Below are positions 1 to 10,400 of a DNA stretch of 64,000 bases, piece by piece. Made by a program: the position numbers and the translations under genes. Below the pieces are notes generated by a model, which saw only the letters and a program-made list of their open reading frames with translations, made no database searches and was not told the origin of the DNA. Source of the DNA: an uncultured Prevotellaceae bacterium (GTDB lineage: Bacteria; Bacteroidota; Bacteroidia; Bacteroidales; Bacteroidaceae); contig CAMNHM010000001.1 of the NCBI GenBank assembly GCA_946539475.1, positions 8,069 through 72,068 on the forward strand. The letters are read 5' to 3'. Positions within the stretch are counted from its first letter, which is position 1. Each line of letters opens with the position of its first letter.

Positions 1-1352
1 GCCGAGGGCTGACCGTTGGCTGCAGCCTTCCCGCTTCGGTCGGCCGACATAGGCAGCTCGTCGATGCCGGTCATGGCCTGGTCATAGGTCTCAGGCGAGA
101 GGCCGATGACAACGGGGATGTTGCCTTGGTCGTCGACCAGGTCGAAGGCGCTCATCGAGAAGTAGGCCTGCTCGGCTGCCACCTGCACTTTCGTAGGAGC
201 ATCGGGATTGATCATCTGGTCGGTGTTGCCAACGCTGAGGAAGGCACCCAGCGACTCGTTGAAGGCGTAGACGTAGATATTCTCACCACTGACGGTCGTG
301 CCCTTGCTTCCGCTCCACTTGACGAGTGCCTCGCTGCTCATCTTTCGGGCCATGCCATAGCCCATCTTGAAGGCAAAGCTGACGCGCCCCTTGCCATAGA
401 CGATTGTCGGTACACCGCCTTGCTGGCCGAGGTCGATCATCACGGCCTCTTTTGTCATGTCGAGGTAGACCTTGCCGTCGTCGGTGCGGGTGAGGTCTTC
501 AGCCTCAAGAACGAGGACGTGGGCACCGGCCTTCCTCGACTCGTCGGTCATCGCCCATGGAGCATTGAGGAAGGCCACGTGGAAGCCACCCTCCTCGGGC
601 AGGTCGAACGACGGGGCGTCGATCGCGGTGAAATAAGCAAAGAGATGCTCTCCCCCGCTGACGGTGAAGGTGTAGGGATTATCGCGGCTTACAATCTCAC
701 CCATGCTACTCTCCGTCTGCCAGTACTCAAACTGGAAGCCGTCGGTGGGCAGGGCTCGCACGGTAATCTGGTCGCCAGGCTCGTTGAGAGGCTTGTCGAC
801 GAACACGCTACCGCAGTTGGCATGGTCGGGATCCTGATAGTAGCTCACGCCAATGGTGGCACCACGGGTGAAGTGGGCAAAAAGTGTGCGCTGCGGCGTG
901 GTGGGCTTGTCGCCATTCTTGGCCTCAGCCTGCGTGGCATAGACGGTCTGGCCTTCGGGGAGCACGTCGAATACGATGGTCTCGGCATCAACGTCCACCA
1001 GCTGGTCGCTGTTCACGTCGAAGATACCATTGCCGTCGCTATCCTCATACCAGCCGGCAAAGGTGTAGCCAGCCTCGGCGCGGGCGAAGACGTAGTACAT
1101 GATGACGTAGGAGTCGATCATCTGAGCCACGGGGAGTGTCTGGTTGAATTCGACGGTGGTTTTCCAAGTCTTCAGGCCCTTGGCCGATGTCGTGGCACAG
1201 ACCTTACCTCCCTCCTCGGGGGTGGCTTTTAGGACATTCAGGATGTTGACATAGCCGACGGTCTCGAATTCGTCCTGTGCCTTCGTCTGCGAGCTGAAGC
1301 CCAGCAGGAGGCAGAGCAGTGATAGCAGTTGGAGTGTAGAAGTTTTCTTCAT
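1..1352 (-). CDS. Secreted protein with Bacteroides/Listeria-type repeats, C-terminus outside window
   Basis: The reading frame starts at 1352 with a clear signal peptide (MKKTSTLQLLSLLCLLLGF, cleavage near QTKAQ) and stays open to the window edge, so about 450 residues are seen and the C-terminus is missing. The segments around 'AEAGYTFAGWYEDSDGNG' and 'TDGFQFEYWQTESS' resemble the small beta-grasp repeats of InlB B-repeat/Listeria-Bacteroides type, which occur in exported surface proteins. The last visible residues ('GIDELPMSADRSG') look like the linker that precedes a C-terminal sorting-like tail in Prevotella exported proteins. It is the last gene of the operon that starts with susC, about 50 bp after the Omp28-like gene. 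A surface adhesin or binding role is inference; no catalytic motif was seen. Confidence 0.75.
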   Translation of the reverse strand, partial: MKKTSTLQLLSLLCLLLGFSSQTKAQDEFETVGYVNILNVLKATPEEGGKVCATTSAKGLKTWKTTVEFNQTLPVAQMIDSYVIMYYVFARAEAGYTFAGWYEDSDGNGIFDVNSDQLVDVDAETIVFDVLPEGQTVYATQAEAKNGDKPTTPQRTLFAHFTRGATIGVSYYQDPDHANCGSVFVDKPLNEPGDQITVRALPTDGFQFEYWQTESSMGEIVSRDNPYTFTVSGGEHLFAYFTAIDAPSFDLPEEGGFHVAFLNAPWAMTDESRKAGAHVLVLEAEDLTRTDDGKVYLDMTKEAVMIDLGQQGGVPTIVYGKGRVSFAFKMGYGMARKMSSEALVKWSGSKGTTVSGENIYVYAFNESLGAFLSVGNTDQMINPDAPTKVQVAAEQAYFSMSAFDLVDDQGNIPVVIGLSPETYDQAMTGIDELPMSADRSGKAAANGQPS

Positions 1353-1405
1353 ATTATTCTATCGTTTAATGAATTATCTTTTTAGCGGTTATAGTATTCG
1401 CCCTT

Positions 1406-2413
1406 CTAGCGCTGGATGTATTTACGATGATTCTTGATGTAGAGGCCGCGGACAGGCTTACTGACAGGCCGTCCCTGGAGGTCGTAGAGATCTTCAGCCA
1501 GTACGCCACGGTGAGGCGTAGCCGAGACCTCCTCGATGGCATCCACGCCATAGGCCAGGATGGGTGCTTTCGACGCATTGACAATCTCACCGGTCTGCGT
1601 GTTGATCAGCATGGCAACAGCCGAGAGGCGGCTCTTATCCTGGATGAGGCGCACACCGAGGGTCGTCACGAGGTTGCTGTAGGTCTGGGGCTCACCGCTG
1701 ACGATTGGCGCCTGAATGCTCGAGGCGATGCCGCTACGGATTCCCAGCGTGTTCACCGGCACATGATTGTATTCCATACCGCTGACGCTGTAGGGAGCCT
1801 CACGCCACGCCTTCATGTCGTCGTCGAGGTAATTCTGGCTGTCGCTATAGCCTGCCGCAACAGAGAAGTAGTTCACCTGTTCCCACTGCTTGCCTTCGCC
1901 CTTTAGCCCATCCTCAAGCAGCACGAAGGCCAATCGATACGGGGCTTCAGCACTGTTGATATTGAACGTCGTGGTGGCGGTGAAGCGCACATCCCATTGC
2001 TGGGCGTCGTTCCATTGGGCCGTGAGCTCCACACCCGCCTCGACAGGCTGTGCCAACTGGTAGGCCATCTCAGCGTCGATGCCATAGTGGAAGATTCCTC
2101 GCGAGCCCTGACCGGAATATGGGTCGAGCTTGCCGGTGCGGTCGATGGTACAGGCGGGTATGCCACCATTCTCCGGCACGAGGTCGGGATAGGTGGCGAT
2201 GGCCATCGGCTCGTTGGAGCCTGTGTGGACGGCAATGCAGATGACTCGGTCGCCGAAGTCCTGTTCGAGTCGCTCCAGACCTACGATACCTCGCGGACAG
2301 TTGCCACACCACGTGCCAGTGTACTCCTCGACGACGGAGCACCGCTCGAAGGTCTGCGCGCAGAGTGTCTGCGAGGCGGCAAGCAGGGCGATGACGGATA
2401 GTTTATAGTTCAT
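1406..2413 (-). CDS. Omp28-related thioredoxin-fold secreted protein
   Basis: This 335-residue protein has a signal peptide (MNYKLSVIALLAASQTLCAQ) and, right after it, 'VVEEYTGTWCGNCPRG', a thioredoxin-like CxxC active site in the context typical of Omp28-related proteins. The C-terminus ('DLQGRPVSKPVRGLYIKN') is the conserved tail of many exported Prevotella and Porphyromonas proteins. Omp28-like proteins recur in SusC/SusD loci next to zinc metallohydrolase and DUF4302 lipoproteins; their substrate is unknown. A role as a periplasmic or surface thiol-disulfide protein is inference. The start codon lies inside a 9-bp intergenic repeat (AACTATGAACTAT...), as for two other genes of this operon. 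Confidence 0.8.
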   Translation of the reverse strand: MNYKLSVIALLAASQTLCAQTFERCSVVEEYTGTWCGNCPRGIVGLERLEQDFGDRVICIAVHTGSNEPMAIATYPDLVPENGGIPACTIDRTGKLDPYSGQGSRGIFHYGIDAEMAYQLAQPVEAGVELTAQWNDAQQWDVRFTATTTFNINSAEAPYRLAFVLLEDGLKGEGKQWEQVNYFSVAAGYSDSQNYLDDDMKAWREAPYSVSGMEYNHVPVNTLGIRSGIASSIQAPIVSGEPQTYSNLVTTLGVRLIQDKSRLSAVAMLINTQTGEIVNASKAPILAYGVDAIEEVSATPHRGVLAEDLYDLQGRPVSKPVRGLYIKNHRKYIQR

Positions 2414-2441
2414 AGTTCATAGTTTATAGTTGAGAGTTGAG
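2399..2441. repeat. 9-bp tandem repeat overlapping a start codon
   Basis: On the minus strand the unit is AACTATGAA / AACTATAAA, repeated and passing into CTCAACTCT units. The ATG of the Omp28-like gene is part of the array, so its first codons (Met-Asn-Tyr-Lys-Leu) are repeat-encoded. The same unit occurs before the genes at 2445-3500 and 4895-5779. Confidence 0.75.
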
Positions 2442-2444
2442 AGA

Positions 2445-3500
2445 CTATTGTTCGGGAGGGCCCAGGCGCAGGAGGATGGGCTTTGCGATCTGAAGGAGGT
2501 TAGTAACGACGAGCCCACCGCCTCGCGAGCTGCGTACGATGAAGCCCGACAGCTCATGGCCCGGCCAGTTGGCTGCCGTCAGAGTAGCATAGGTCGACTG
2601 CTCGGTCGAATCCCATAGCAGGCGAGCATTGGCTCCCATGCGGCTCGAGCCGGCTACGACGCCATTGCTGTCGTAGAAATAGCCATAGTCGTAGTTGTTG
2701 CCACTCTCGTAGAAGTGCAGCGCGGAGGGGATGAACAGTGTGCACGTAGAGGCGTCGAACGACAGGGGGAGGAAAGTATTCTTCCAAAGATCCTGTGCAG
2801 GCCAGTGTAGACATATCTCGCCATTGTGTTCGACAATGTTCATGGTCGCTGCCACGGGAGGGCCTCCAATGCCGCCGGAATAGCCCATCATGTAGTAGGA
2901 GCCCAGGACGTGGTTCTGAAGATCGTACTGTACGACGGAGAGCGTATCGTGCAATCCATTACACTCACTGACGACCATGCCCCGACGGAGCTCCCCACCG
3001 CTGTTGGCATCGACAGTGATGGTCAGCTGCTCGCCTTCAATGGCGGCATGAATCCAACTCTGGCTTGATGAGAACGTCATCGGCAGGTCGTGGACAACGC
3101 TATACGAGAAGCTCTGCCCGCTCATCGAAGCCGCCACGCTCTTAACGGGCATCGTGCCGACGATGACTCCCCGTTGCTGGATGGGCAGCATACGGTAGTC
3201 CTGACCACTGCGAATGGTGAGCATGGCCGTGCGCCCCTCATAGTGAGTATTGGTTTCTACGCTGACCGCTACAATGCTACCATCGACCTTGGCACTGGCC
3301 CAGTCGGCATCTGTCTCGGCCGTCAATGCTCCGTTGGCCCTGACCTCGACGGTGGCTGTGCTGCCTTGAGCAGGGAAGAGAAGATCGTTGCGAACAATGG
3401 TGATCGCCTCGCCATCAGGTACGTAGCCTTTCATGTCGTCTTCTGAGCACGACACGACAGCGAAGAGGGCAAGGCTGGCGATTATCAGTTTATAGTTCAT
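2445..3500 (-). CDS. BACON-domain lipoprotein
   Basis: This is a 351-residue lipoprotein: the signal ends in a lipobox (LFAVVSC) at Cys 19, followed by SEDD, an acidic stretch typical of surface-exported Bacteroidetes lipoproteins. Residues about 30-115 ('LLFPAQGSTATVEVRANGA', 'ADWASAKVDG', 'MLTIRSGQ') match the BACON beta-sandwich pattern, with its Trp after 'D.D'. A second, weaker copy may follow ('SSQSWIHAAIEGEQLTIT'). BACON domains are found in carbohydrate- and protein-binding surface proteins. The gene lies in the SusC/SusD operon between the DUF4302 and Omp28 genes, so a surface binding protein of the importer is likely. The ligand cannot be told from sequence. Confidence 0.8.
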   Translation of the reverse strand: MNYKLIIASLALFAVVSCSEDDMKGYVPDGEAITIVRNDLLFPAQGSTATVEVRANGALTAETDADWASAKVDGSIVAVSVETNTHYEGRTAMLTIRSGQDYRMLPIQQRGVIVGTMPVKSVAASMSGQSFSYSVVHDLPMTFSSSQSWIHAAIEGEQLTITVDANSGGELRRGMVVSECNGLHDTLSVVQYDLQNHVLGSYYMMGYSGGIGGPPVAATMNIVEHNGEICLHWPAQDLWKNTFLPLSFDASTCTLFIPSALHFYESGNNYDYGYFYDSNGVVAGSSRMGANARLLWDSTEQSTYATLTAANWPGHELSGFIVRSSRGGGLVVTNLLQIAKPILLRLGPPEQ

Positions 3501-3540
3501 AGTTCATAATTCATAATTCATAGTTCATAGTTCATAGTGG
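3488..3540. repeat. 9-bp tandem repeat overlapping a start codon
   Basis: About five units of AACTATGAA, with variants AATTATGAA and AACTATAAA on the minus strand, fill the gap between the DUF4302 gene and the BACON lipoprotein. The ATG of the latter belongs to the array. Confidence 0.75.
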
Positions 3541-3545
3541 AAAGA

Positions 3546-4868
3546 TTACTCTAGGCGGGTACGGCGATTGAGCGACTTCAAGCCACGGAATTGGCTGCTG
3601 CCGTTGGTCATCCACGATGCATCGTCGAGGACGGAGGCGTGCAGCGTGCCCTCGGCGTCGCTGTAGAGATAGATGAGCAAACCGCCCGAACAGTTCAGGC
3701 TGCGCGGATTGGTTGCCGAGAAGTTGAACATCGGATAGAAGCGGTTCTTATTCCACTGGATGGTGAACTGCCCCTCATCGCTCAAGGAGAGCAGGCCGCC
3801 CTCATAGTCATAGCACACCCAGTAGACGGTGTGCCCGTCGTAGTCGCCAACAGCCTGTGAGCCTAGCAGCAGATTACCTGTGGCAGGGTCGTAGCGCATC
3901 ACAAGGTCGTACTTCTGGTTAAGCCCCTGCAGGAGGTAGGTACCCTCAAGACGGTTAGGGCTGAGGTGCACCGGCAGTGTGGCACCCTGGTAGACCAGAT
4001 TATAGTCGCCTTCGTACTTGGCATAGCTCATGGTGTTCTGGTCGTAGGGGATTCCCTGTAGCTGGACATCCTCATGGCCAGGATCGGTGCAGGTGAGACG
4101 ATGGGTGGAGGTATCGAAATCGAACGTCTGCACGCTGATGCCATCCACGGTCAGCGGACGGTATAGGCGTATGCCACGGTTGGTATAGGCAAAGGGTATC
4201 TCACGACTGCCCATCACGATGCGCTTCGTCGTGGGGTTGCACTTAGCCTCAATGGCAGTTGCGCCGATGGTGCCTCGTATGGAATCGACGAAATGGTCGA
4301 AGATGTCGATCGTCTGACGGGCGTAGTCGTCGGCATTGGCTGTCAGGCGGCGCAGGCACATCGTATTGCGCGTCTTCTTGCCATAGAGGGAGATGTAGTC
4401 GTCGGCAATGCTATCGATGACGAACTCGAACTCGCCACCCTTCGCCTCGTACTCGCCGCTGCTGGGTGTGGCATAGTAGTGAAGCAGGGGATTGTAGGTG
4501 TCGAAGGTGAGCACGGGGCCGTTGTCGTTGGTCAGCCGATAGAAAGAGGTATAGGTGGAGTCGGCTATGAGCGAGCATCCTACGGTGGCCGTCAACGAGT
4601 CGAAGCGGACGGTATAGACGATACCTCCATATTCCAGCTCACCTCCAGGATAGTACTCCAGCTCCCACCCATAGGGGGCGCTGCGAAGTAGCTGCTTGGT
4701 CTCGACAAGAGTATTCTGCAGGCGTTGTGAGGCTGGCACGTCGAAATACTCTTCCTGCTCGTTTTCGCAAGCAGTGAGAAGAGGCAGGAGGCTCAGCAGG
4801 CAGAAGGGCAAGAATCCTCCTGCCACTCTCCAGGACATCTTATAGCGTCTGTGGTATTCTTTCTTCAT
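3546..4868 (-). CDS. DUF4302-family lipoprotein
   Basis: This 440-residue protein has a lipoprotein signal (LLSLLPLLTAC, then ENEQEEYFD). The region directly after it ('SQRLQNTLVETKQLLRSAPYGWELEYYPGG') is the recognisable start of the DUF4302 family, which is found almost only in Bacteroidetes SusC/SusD loci that also encode a zinc metallohydrolase lipoprotein. No catalytic motif was seen; the family is probably a surface-exposed accessory lipoprotein of the importer. It lies 26 bp after the metallohydrolase gene. A start at the internal Met of MSWRV (4838) is possible and would give a more usual signal peptide length. Confidence 0.8.
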   Translation of the reverse strand: MKKEYHRRYKMSWRVAGGFLPFCLLSLLPLLTACENEQEEYFDVPASQRLQNTLVETKQLLRSAPYGWELEYYPGGELEYGGIVYTVRFDSLTATVGCSLIADSTYTSFYRLTNDNGPVLTFDTYNPLLHYYATPSSGEYEAKGGEFEFVIDSIADDYISLYGKKTRNTMCLRRLTANADDYARQTIDIFDHFVDSIRGTIGATAIEAKCNPTTKRIVMGSREIPFAYTNRGIRLYRPLTVDGISVQTFDFDTSTHRLTCTDPGHEDVQLQGIPYDQNTMSYAKYEGDYNLVYQGATLPVHLSPNRLEGTYLLQGLNQKYDLVMRYDPATGNLLLGSQAVGDYDGHTVYWVCYDYEGGLLSLSDEGQFTIQWNKNRFYPMFNFSATNPRSLNCSGGLLIYLYSDAEGTLHASVLDDASWMTNGSSQFRGLKSLNRRTRLE

Positions 4869-4894
4869 TCGATCGAATTGTTTATATTACCTTA

Positions 4895-5779
4895 TTAATC
4901 CAAAGAGGTGAGATTGATCCTTCCGTCGAGCACCTCTTGCTGACGACGCTGCAATGACGTGCGGAGCTTGTAGAGGTCGATGCCGAATGTGTCGAGCATA
5001 TAGTCGCAGACGATATCGAGCTTGGCAGCGATAGCTCGCTCACCCTCAGCGCCTGCCTCCTGCATCCATCGCGCCCAGACAGCCTCAGAGTGGCATACGA
5101 ACATCGAGAGCATCTCTGCAAAGTCTTCCTTGTCGGAGTGCTGGGCGTAGGCGGAGATGAATCCTCGCTGCAGGTAGCCCGTATCGTGAGGACTCTCGCT
5201 CCACTTATCGGCTACATACGACGAGCCTGTGATGAGCTGGAAGTCGGAGGGATAGTCCTTCGTCTGGTTGAGGATGTGGGTGAACTCGTGGTGGATGGTC
5301 TTCAGATAGTATTCATTCATGTCCTCGGCACTCTTCAGGTACTGGTCGAGGTAGTTGGTGCCTGAGAGCAGGATCTTCCGTCCACCCTCTGCCGTGCCGA
5401 GTATGTAGGTGCCATTGTTGCGATACTCCCACTCGCCAATAGTGAAGATAAGCTTTGGGAAGTAGGCGCGTGTGAAATCAATGCCTCCCACTTCGTCGTA
5501 GGCCTCTATACAGAGGTACTTCACCAGGTGGGCCAGCTTCACGGCATCTTCATAGCGGGAGGGCACGGTGTAGTAGTTCATGTCCGACTCGATGTCCTCG
5601 TAGCGGTACTTGAAGCGGATGTTGTAGGGTGCCACGTAGTTGCGCTGCAGCCAGTAGTCGAAGGCAGTGTACTCCTGCTGATCGACAGTGATAACACTTT
5701 GTTCGCTGAGCTTGTCTTCGGAACAAGACGTAAGGGCTGCCGTGAGACAGCAGCACATCAGACAGTGTTTATAGTTCAT
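4895..5779 (-). CDS. Substrate import-associated zinc metallohydrolase lipoprotein
   Basis: This 294-residue lipoprotein (lipobox LTSC, then SEDKLSEQ) carries a zincin motif 'HHEFTHILNQ' (HExxH, near residue 163). Downstream acidic residues ('DKEDFAEMLSMF', near residue 215) could supply the third zinc ligand. It fits the Bacteroidetes family of zinc metallohydrolase lipoproteins defined by neighbourhood with SusC/SusD pairs. A peptidase acting on the imported substrate at the cell surface is the simplest reading, but the substrate has not been established for this family. The gene follows susD by 24 bp. Confidence 0.87.
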   Translation of the reverse strand: MNYKHCLMCCCLTAALTSCSEDKLSEQSVITVDQQEYTAFDYWLQRNYVAPYNIRFKYRYEDIESDMNYYTVPSRYEDAVKLAHLVKYLCIEAYDEVGGIDFTRAYFPKLIFTIGEWEYRNNGTYILGTAEGGRKILLSGTNYLDQYLKSAEDMNEYYLKTIHHEFTHILNQTKDYPSDFQLITGSSYVADKWSESPHDTGYLQRGFISAYAQHSDKEDFAEMLSMFVCHSEAVWARWMQEAGAEGERAIAAKLDIVCDYMLDTFGIDLYKLRTSLQRRQQEVLDGRINLTSLD

Positions 5780-5808
5780 AGTTCATAGTTCATAGTTTAT
5801 AGTTTATC
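5770..5808. repeat. 9-bp tandem repeat overlapping a start codon
   Basis: Units of AACTATGAA/AACTATAAA on the minus strand fill the susD-metallohydrolase gap and supply the start codon of the metallohydrolase (Met-Asn-Tyr-Lys). Confidence 0.75.
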
Positions 5809-7420
5809 TAGGGTTTGGGGTGACGCCTGCCGACCGCACCTTCAGCGGAATCTGGATGGCACGGCGGGGATCGTCCTGACGAAGCACGTCGGTACGTCGC
5901 TCGGGCTCGCCGGCAGCATTAATGACACGCCGTACGATCTCGATGCCATAGCGCTTCACGTCATACCAGCGGAGGCCTGTCTGCAGCGTCTCTATACGTC
6001 GGAACCCAAGCACGCACTGCAGCATCGCCTCGCGAAGGTCTCCCTCCTGACCAATGTCGAAGTGCGGGTGGAGGTGTTTCTTAATGGTCGAGCGGATGCC
6101 AAGCGAATCACTATAGGAATAGTCGACGCCGTTGTAGAAGTCCTGTATGAGCTGTGGCGTCAGCGTGAGATCGGTCTGTACGATGTTCTGCATCCACGTG
6201 GTAAGGTCAGCGGCTGCTGCATCGTAGTTGCCTTTCATCACGTGGGCCTCGGCACGGTTTAGCAGGCACTCATCGGCAGTGAACGCCGGGTAGACGGTAC
6301 GGTAGTATCCCGTGCCGGAGACGGCATCGTAGTATTCGAAGAGGTAAGGCAGCTTGTAGAAGACCGTCTTGTCGAGGTTGGTGGCAGAGAAGGTGTGCAT
6401 TCCCTGGTAGAAAGGTGCCGGGCCCCAGATGTTAGCGGCCTCACCGTCCTCATGTTCTGCCAGATACTTCCCGTGGGCGTAGCGGGAAAGGTAGTTATAC
6501 GGTCCGAAGACGAGGCCCATGGCGGAATAGGCAGTGATGAGCAGCAGGTTGGAATTGAGCGAGGCGTCGATGTAATGCTGCGAGAGGGCAGCAAAGGTCT
6601 GAGTCATCGTGGCCATATAGCTCCAGTCGCGCAGCATGGCTCCCGGCGATGTGCCAAGACAGCGATTAGCATAGTCGAGGGCTTTGTCCCACTGCTCATA
6701 ATAAAGGTAGAAGCGGCAAGCGAAGGCATAGGCCGCCCTTTGGTTGAAGTGGTATTTCGCCACCTTATAGTCACTGCCCACAATGGGCAACGCCTCCTGC
6801 AGGTCACGATCAATCTGCCGGTAGACATCGGCTACGGTACCGCGGTCGGGGTTGATGTCGAGGTCTTCAGCAGGGTGCAGCATATAGACGATACCTAGGT
6901 CTTGCTCGCTGGTCTGTTGGTTGTAGGCATGGCAGAACATATTGACCAGCTGGAAATGGCTGAATGCCCTGCAGAGCAATGCTTCCGCCCGCGCCTCCTG
7001 GATGTCGGCAACGGAGTAGCCGGCGCCACCGGACGACAACTCGTCGAGGGCCTCGAGGGCAAGGTTTGCAGCAGCAATGGCAGCATAGGAAGCCGACCAG
7101 AAGCTCTCCGTGCTCTCGTTGCTCGACTCGGTGATGTCGCGCCAATGATATACCTGATCGACGAAACGGCTTGTGTTGGGGTTGCTGTCGCCGTAGTTGT
7201 CGACATTGTCCGACGAGTATTCTGCCACGAATATGGGTGCACTGACGGGATAGGCAGTGACGAGCAGCTTCTGAACCTTTTCGAGCGAGGTGATTTCCAT
7301 GCGGTTGTCGGGCAGCTCGTCGAGATACTCGTTGCAGGCTGTGAGAGCTGCCGTGACACAGCAGCAAACCAGACAGCGTTGGATGATGATGGTTGTTTTC
7401 ATAAAGCTTCTTATTCTCAT
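5804..7420 (-). CDS. RagB/SusD-family nutrient-binding lipoprotein
   Basis: This 538-residue SusD homologue has lipobox 'LTACNEYLDELPDNR', the signature start of SusD proteins. Tetratricopeptide-like helices follow ('AEALLCRAFSHFQLVNMFCHAY', 'FACRFYLYYEQWDKALDYANRCL'). The C-terminus ('ETLQTGLRWYDVKRYGIEI', 'RRAIQIPLKV') matches the end of the family. SusD caps the SusC barrel and captures substrate at the surface. Its ATG overlaps the susC stop (ATGA), so translation is coupled; Met at 7402 is an alternative that gives a shorter signal. The substrate class is not readable, but the metallohydrolase neighbour hints at peptides rather than glycans, and no glycoside hydrolase is present. Confidence 0.93.
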   Translation of the reverse strand: MRIRSFMKTTIIIQRCLVCCCVTAALTACNEYLDELPDNRMEITSLEKVQKLLVTAYPVSAPIFVAEYSSDNVDNYGDSNPNTSRFVDQVYHWRDITESSNESTESFWSASYAAIAAANLALEALDELSSGGAGYSVADIQEARAEALLCRAFSHFQLVNMFCHAYNQQTSEQDLGIVYMLHPAEDLDINPDRGTVADVYRQIDRDLQEALPIVGSDYKVAKYHFNQRAAYAFACRFYLYYEQWDKALDYANRCLGTSPGAMLRDWSYMATMTQTFAALSQHYIDASLNSNLLLITAYSAMGLVFGPYNYLSRYAHGKYLAEHEDGEAANIWGPAPFYQGMHTFSATNLDKTVFYKLPYLFEYYDAVSGTGYYRTVYPAFTADECLLNRAEAHVMKGNYDAAAADLTTWMQNIVQTDLTLTPQLIQDFYNGVDYSYSDSLGIRSTIKKHLHPHFDIGQEGDLREAMLQCVLGFRRIETLQTGLRWYDVKRYGIEIVRRVINAAGEPERRTDVLRQDDPRRAIQIPLKVRSAGVTPNPR

Positions 7421-10400
7421 ATTCCCAGTCGCAATGTGAGTGTGAATTGCTTTGGCATGGGCACTGCCACGCCTCCAGAATTGGTGAACTCCGGATCTTG
7501 TCCGTTCAACTTCTTGTCGCTATAGATAAGGAAGAGGTTGGTAGCCTGCAGCTTCAGTCCTAGTGACTGCAACCCCACCTTGGCAATCAGCTGTTTGGGG
7601 AAGTCGTAGTTGAGCGAGACCTCCTTCATACGGACGAAGTCGCCCTTGGCAAGGCGTGCCGTGCTGTAGTTGTAAGCATTATAGGCATAGCCGAGGTCGG
7701 TATTGTTACGATTCTGACGCGTGCTGGCAATGACCGGGATGTCGGTATGCGCCTCGTCGCCAGGCACCATCCACCGGTTCTTGAACTCCTTAGGCATGGC
7801 ACGCAGGTCGTTGTAGCGATTGGAGAAGACGGGGTCGAGGCGAATGACGTTGCCCAGTGAGTAGGTAACAAAGACATTGAGTTGCAGACCTTTGTTTCTC
7901 AACACGTTGCCAAGGCTGCCCATGTCTGTCGGCTCGGCACTGCCGGAATATTCCAGGAATGCGAGTTCCGCTGGGTCAGACTCCTGAAAATAAATGCCCG
8001 TAGTGGTCAGCTGGCCATTGTTGACGCGGAAGGTGGGAAGTCCTTCCTTGTTCAGCCCGGCAAAAGGAATGGAGAAGATGCTACGTACGGGATAGCCTTT
8101 CAGCGTGAAGCCGCTACTGGCCACGAGGTCGATGAGGCGCTCTGCCGACTGCAGCCGCGTCACCTCGTTCGAGGTGTGTGAGTAGATGAGGCTTGTCGTC
8201 CACGTGAAGTCTGTCTTCTTGATATTCACCGTCGAGACGCTCACCTCCACACCGCTCGACTTCATCTCTGCCACATTACCCATCTGCTGAATGCCGGCAG
8301 CATAGCCTGCAGTGAACGTTGGGCCGATGAGGTCGAAGTTGTTGCGTTTGTACCAGTCGAAGCTCATACTGATACGCCCTTGCAACAGCGATGCCTCAAA
8401 GCCTAGGTTCAGCTCGTGCTTCTTCTCGTAGGTCAGATGACGGTTGGCAGGCTGCGACAGGTCGATGCCACTCTCCTTGACACTGGTGAAAGGACGCCAG
8501 GGCGACACCGGGCTGAAGATGTCTGTCGAGTTGGTCACACTGGCCGGACCACGATCAGCCGTCAGCGAATAGCTGGCCTTCAGCGTGAGGCTGTTCAGCG
8601 TGGGTTGTAGTTGTTCGAACCACGGCTCCTCGTGCACATTCCACGCTGCCGAGACATTCCACGTCGGCAGCCAGCGTGCTGAGCGTGAGCGTCCCAGACG
8701 GTTGGTGCCCTCATAGCGGTAGGTGCCGTTCAGGGTGTAGCGCCCTTTATAGGAATAGGTGGCATTGGCAAAGAAGGCCACGGAGCGTTCGCGCGTATTG
8801 CCCAGCGAGTAGTAGCTATTGTTTCGCTCCGACATCTGCTTGAATGCCAAATAATTGAACGACGAGATCTCGCCATCGTCGAAGAGCACGCCCCAGTCGC
8901 GATTCCACGTGGCATGCCGATTGACGTAGTTGAGCTCCATACCTCCGTAGGCATTGAAGATATGGATGTCGTTGAACACATCGTTGTAAGCCGCCGACGC
9001 CCGGAAGTCATAGCCGAACATCGAGTTGTCCGTGCGCTCCAGGATGCCACCCTCTGGCAGCACCGACACAGGCAGTGCATAGATGTTGTCGGGATCGGTA
9101 TAAAGATAGCGGTTGGCCGACCGAATGGTCGAAGTCTCCATCGCCCGATAGGCCAGTGCCTGGTTGGAATTGTCGAGAATGCTATGCTCTTGCTTTGTAG
9201 CCGAGTACTTCATGGCACCCAGGGCTGTCAGCTCGACGGTACGGATTGGCTTATAAGTGAGTTTGCCCTGCAACCGGAAATCGGTGACACCAAGGTCGAT
9301 GTAGTTGTTGTCCAGTTCATGGAAGATATTAAAAGGTGCGTAGTTCCTGGTATAATAGGCATCCGGGTCGAGCGTGCGGCTGGAGTTCAGGGCGAAGGAA
9401 TAGGGGTTGATGTCGAACGAGCGGCTGACGGCTCCTGCCACCGGATCAATCTGGCGTGCCAGCGTGCCGGGAGCCTCCTGCCCACGATAGCTGGCACTTG
9501 TGATAACGCCAAAAGAAAGCTGCTTCGAAATGTTGAAGCTTGCATTCATATTGGCCGTATAGCGCTCTACCTCACTCTTCTTTGTCCAGCCGGGATCAAA
9601 CATCGCGCTGACCGAGGTGTAGTATTGCGCCTTATCGGTGCCACCCGACAACGACACGGAGTGTGTGTGCTGGATGCCCGTCGAGAAGAGCAGGTCGAAC
9701 CAGTCGGTGTTACGCCACTCGGCAGCCCTGAGATATTGCGCCATCGCCTCATTGGTGTTGTCCAGGGCGAAAGTCTTCGTCACCGGGTCATACTGCGACA
9801 GCATCTGGTACATCTTACCGTAGATACCCGTCTCCGAGGCATTGGCCGTCTCAGCATAGTTCAGATAGCCCTTCTGCTGAAGCTCCTGATAGACCGACAT
9901 CTGATCCTGAGAGTTCATGATGTTGAAATTGGCATAGCTAGGCTTCAGGCGCATGGTGTATTCACCCGTATAGTTGATGCGCGCCTGACCGGCAGTACCC
10001 CGCTTTGTGGTGACGACGATGACTCCTGCCATCGCGCGCGCGCCATAGATAGAGGTGGCCGAGCCATCTTTCAGAATCTGGAACGACTCGATATCGTCGG
10101 AATTCAAGCCTGCGATGGCTGAGGAGATGAGCGTGTTGGCATCGCCGGAGGCGAGGTCGTCGGCCGACACCTCGACAACATCCTCCATGATCACTCCGTC
10201 TACCACCCATAGGGGCTTCGACGAGCCATAGATGCTCGTGGCACCTCGGACGCGAATCTTGGGAGCTGCACCAAATGTTCCGCTGACGTTCTGCACAGAG
10301 ACGCCCGCAGCACGTCCCTCCAACGAGCGGCTCACGTCAGCCACACCGTCGATCTTTGTCTGGCTAGCATCGATCTTTGTCGTGCTACCGGTGAACAGGC

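Noticed and set aside
8914..10122. 402-codon plus-strand frame inside susC
   Set aside because: Antisense shadow of the SusC plug and barrel, with no start context or domain.
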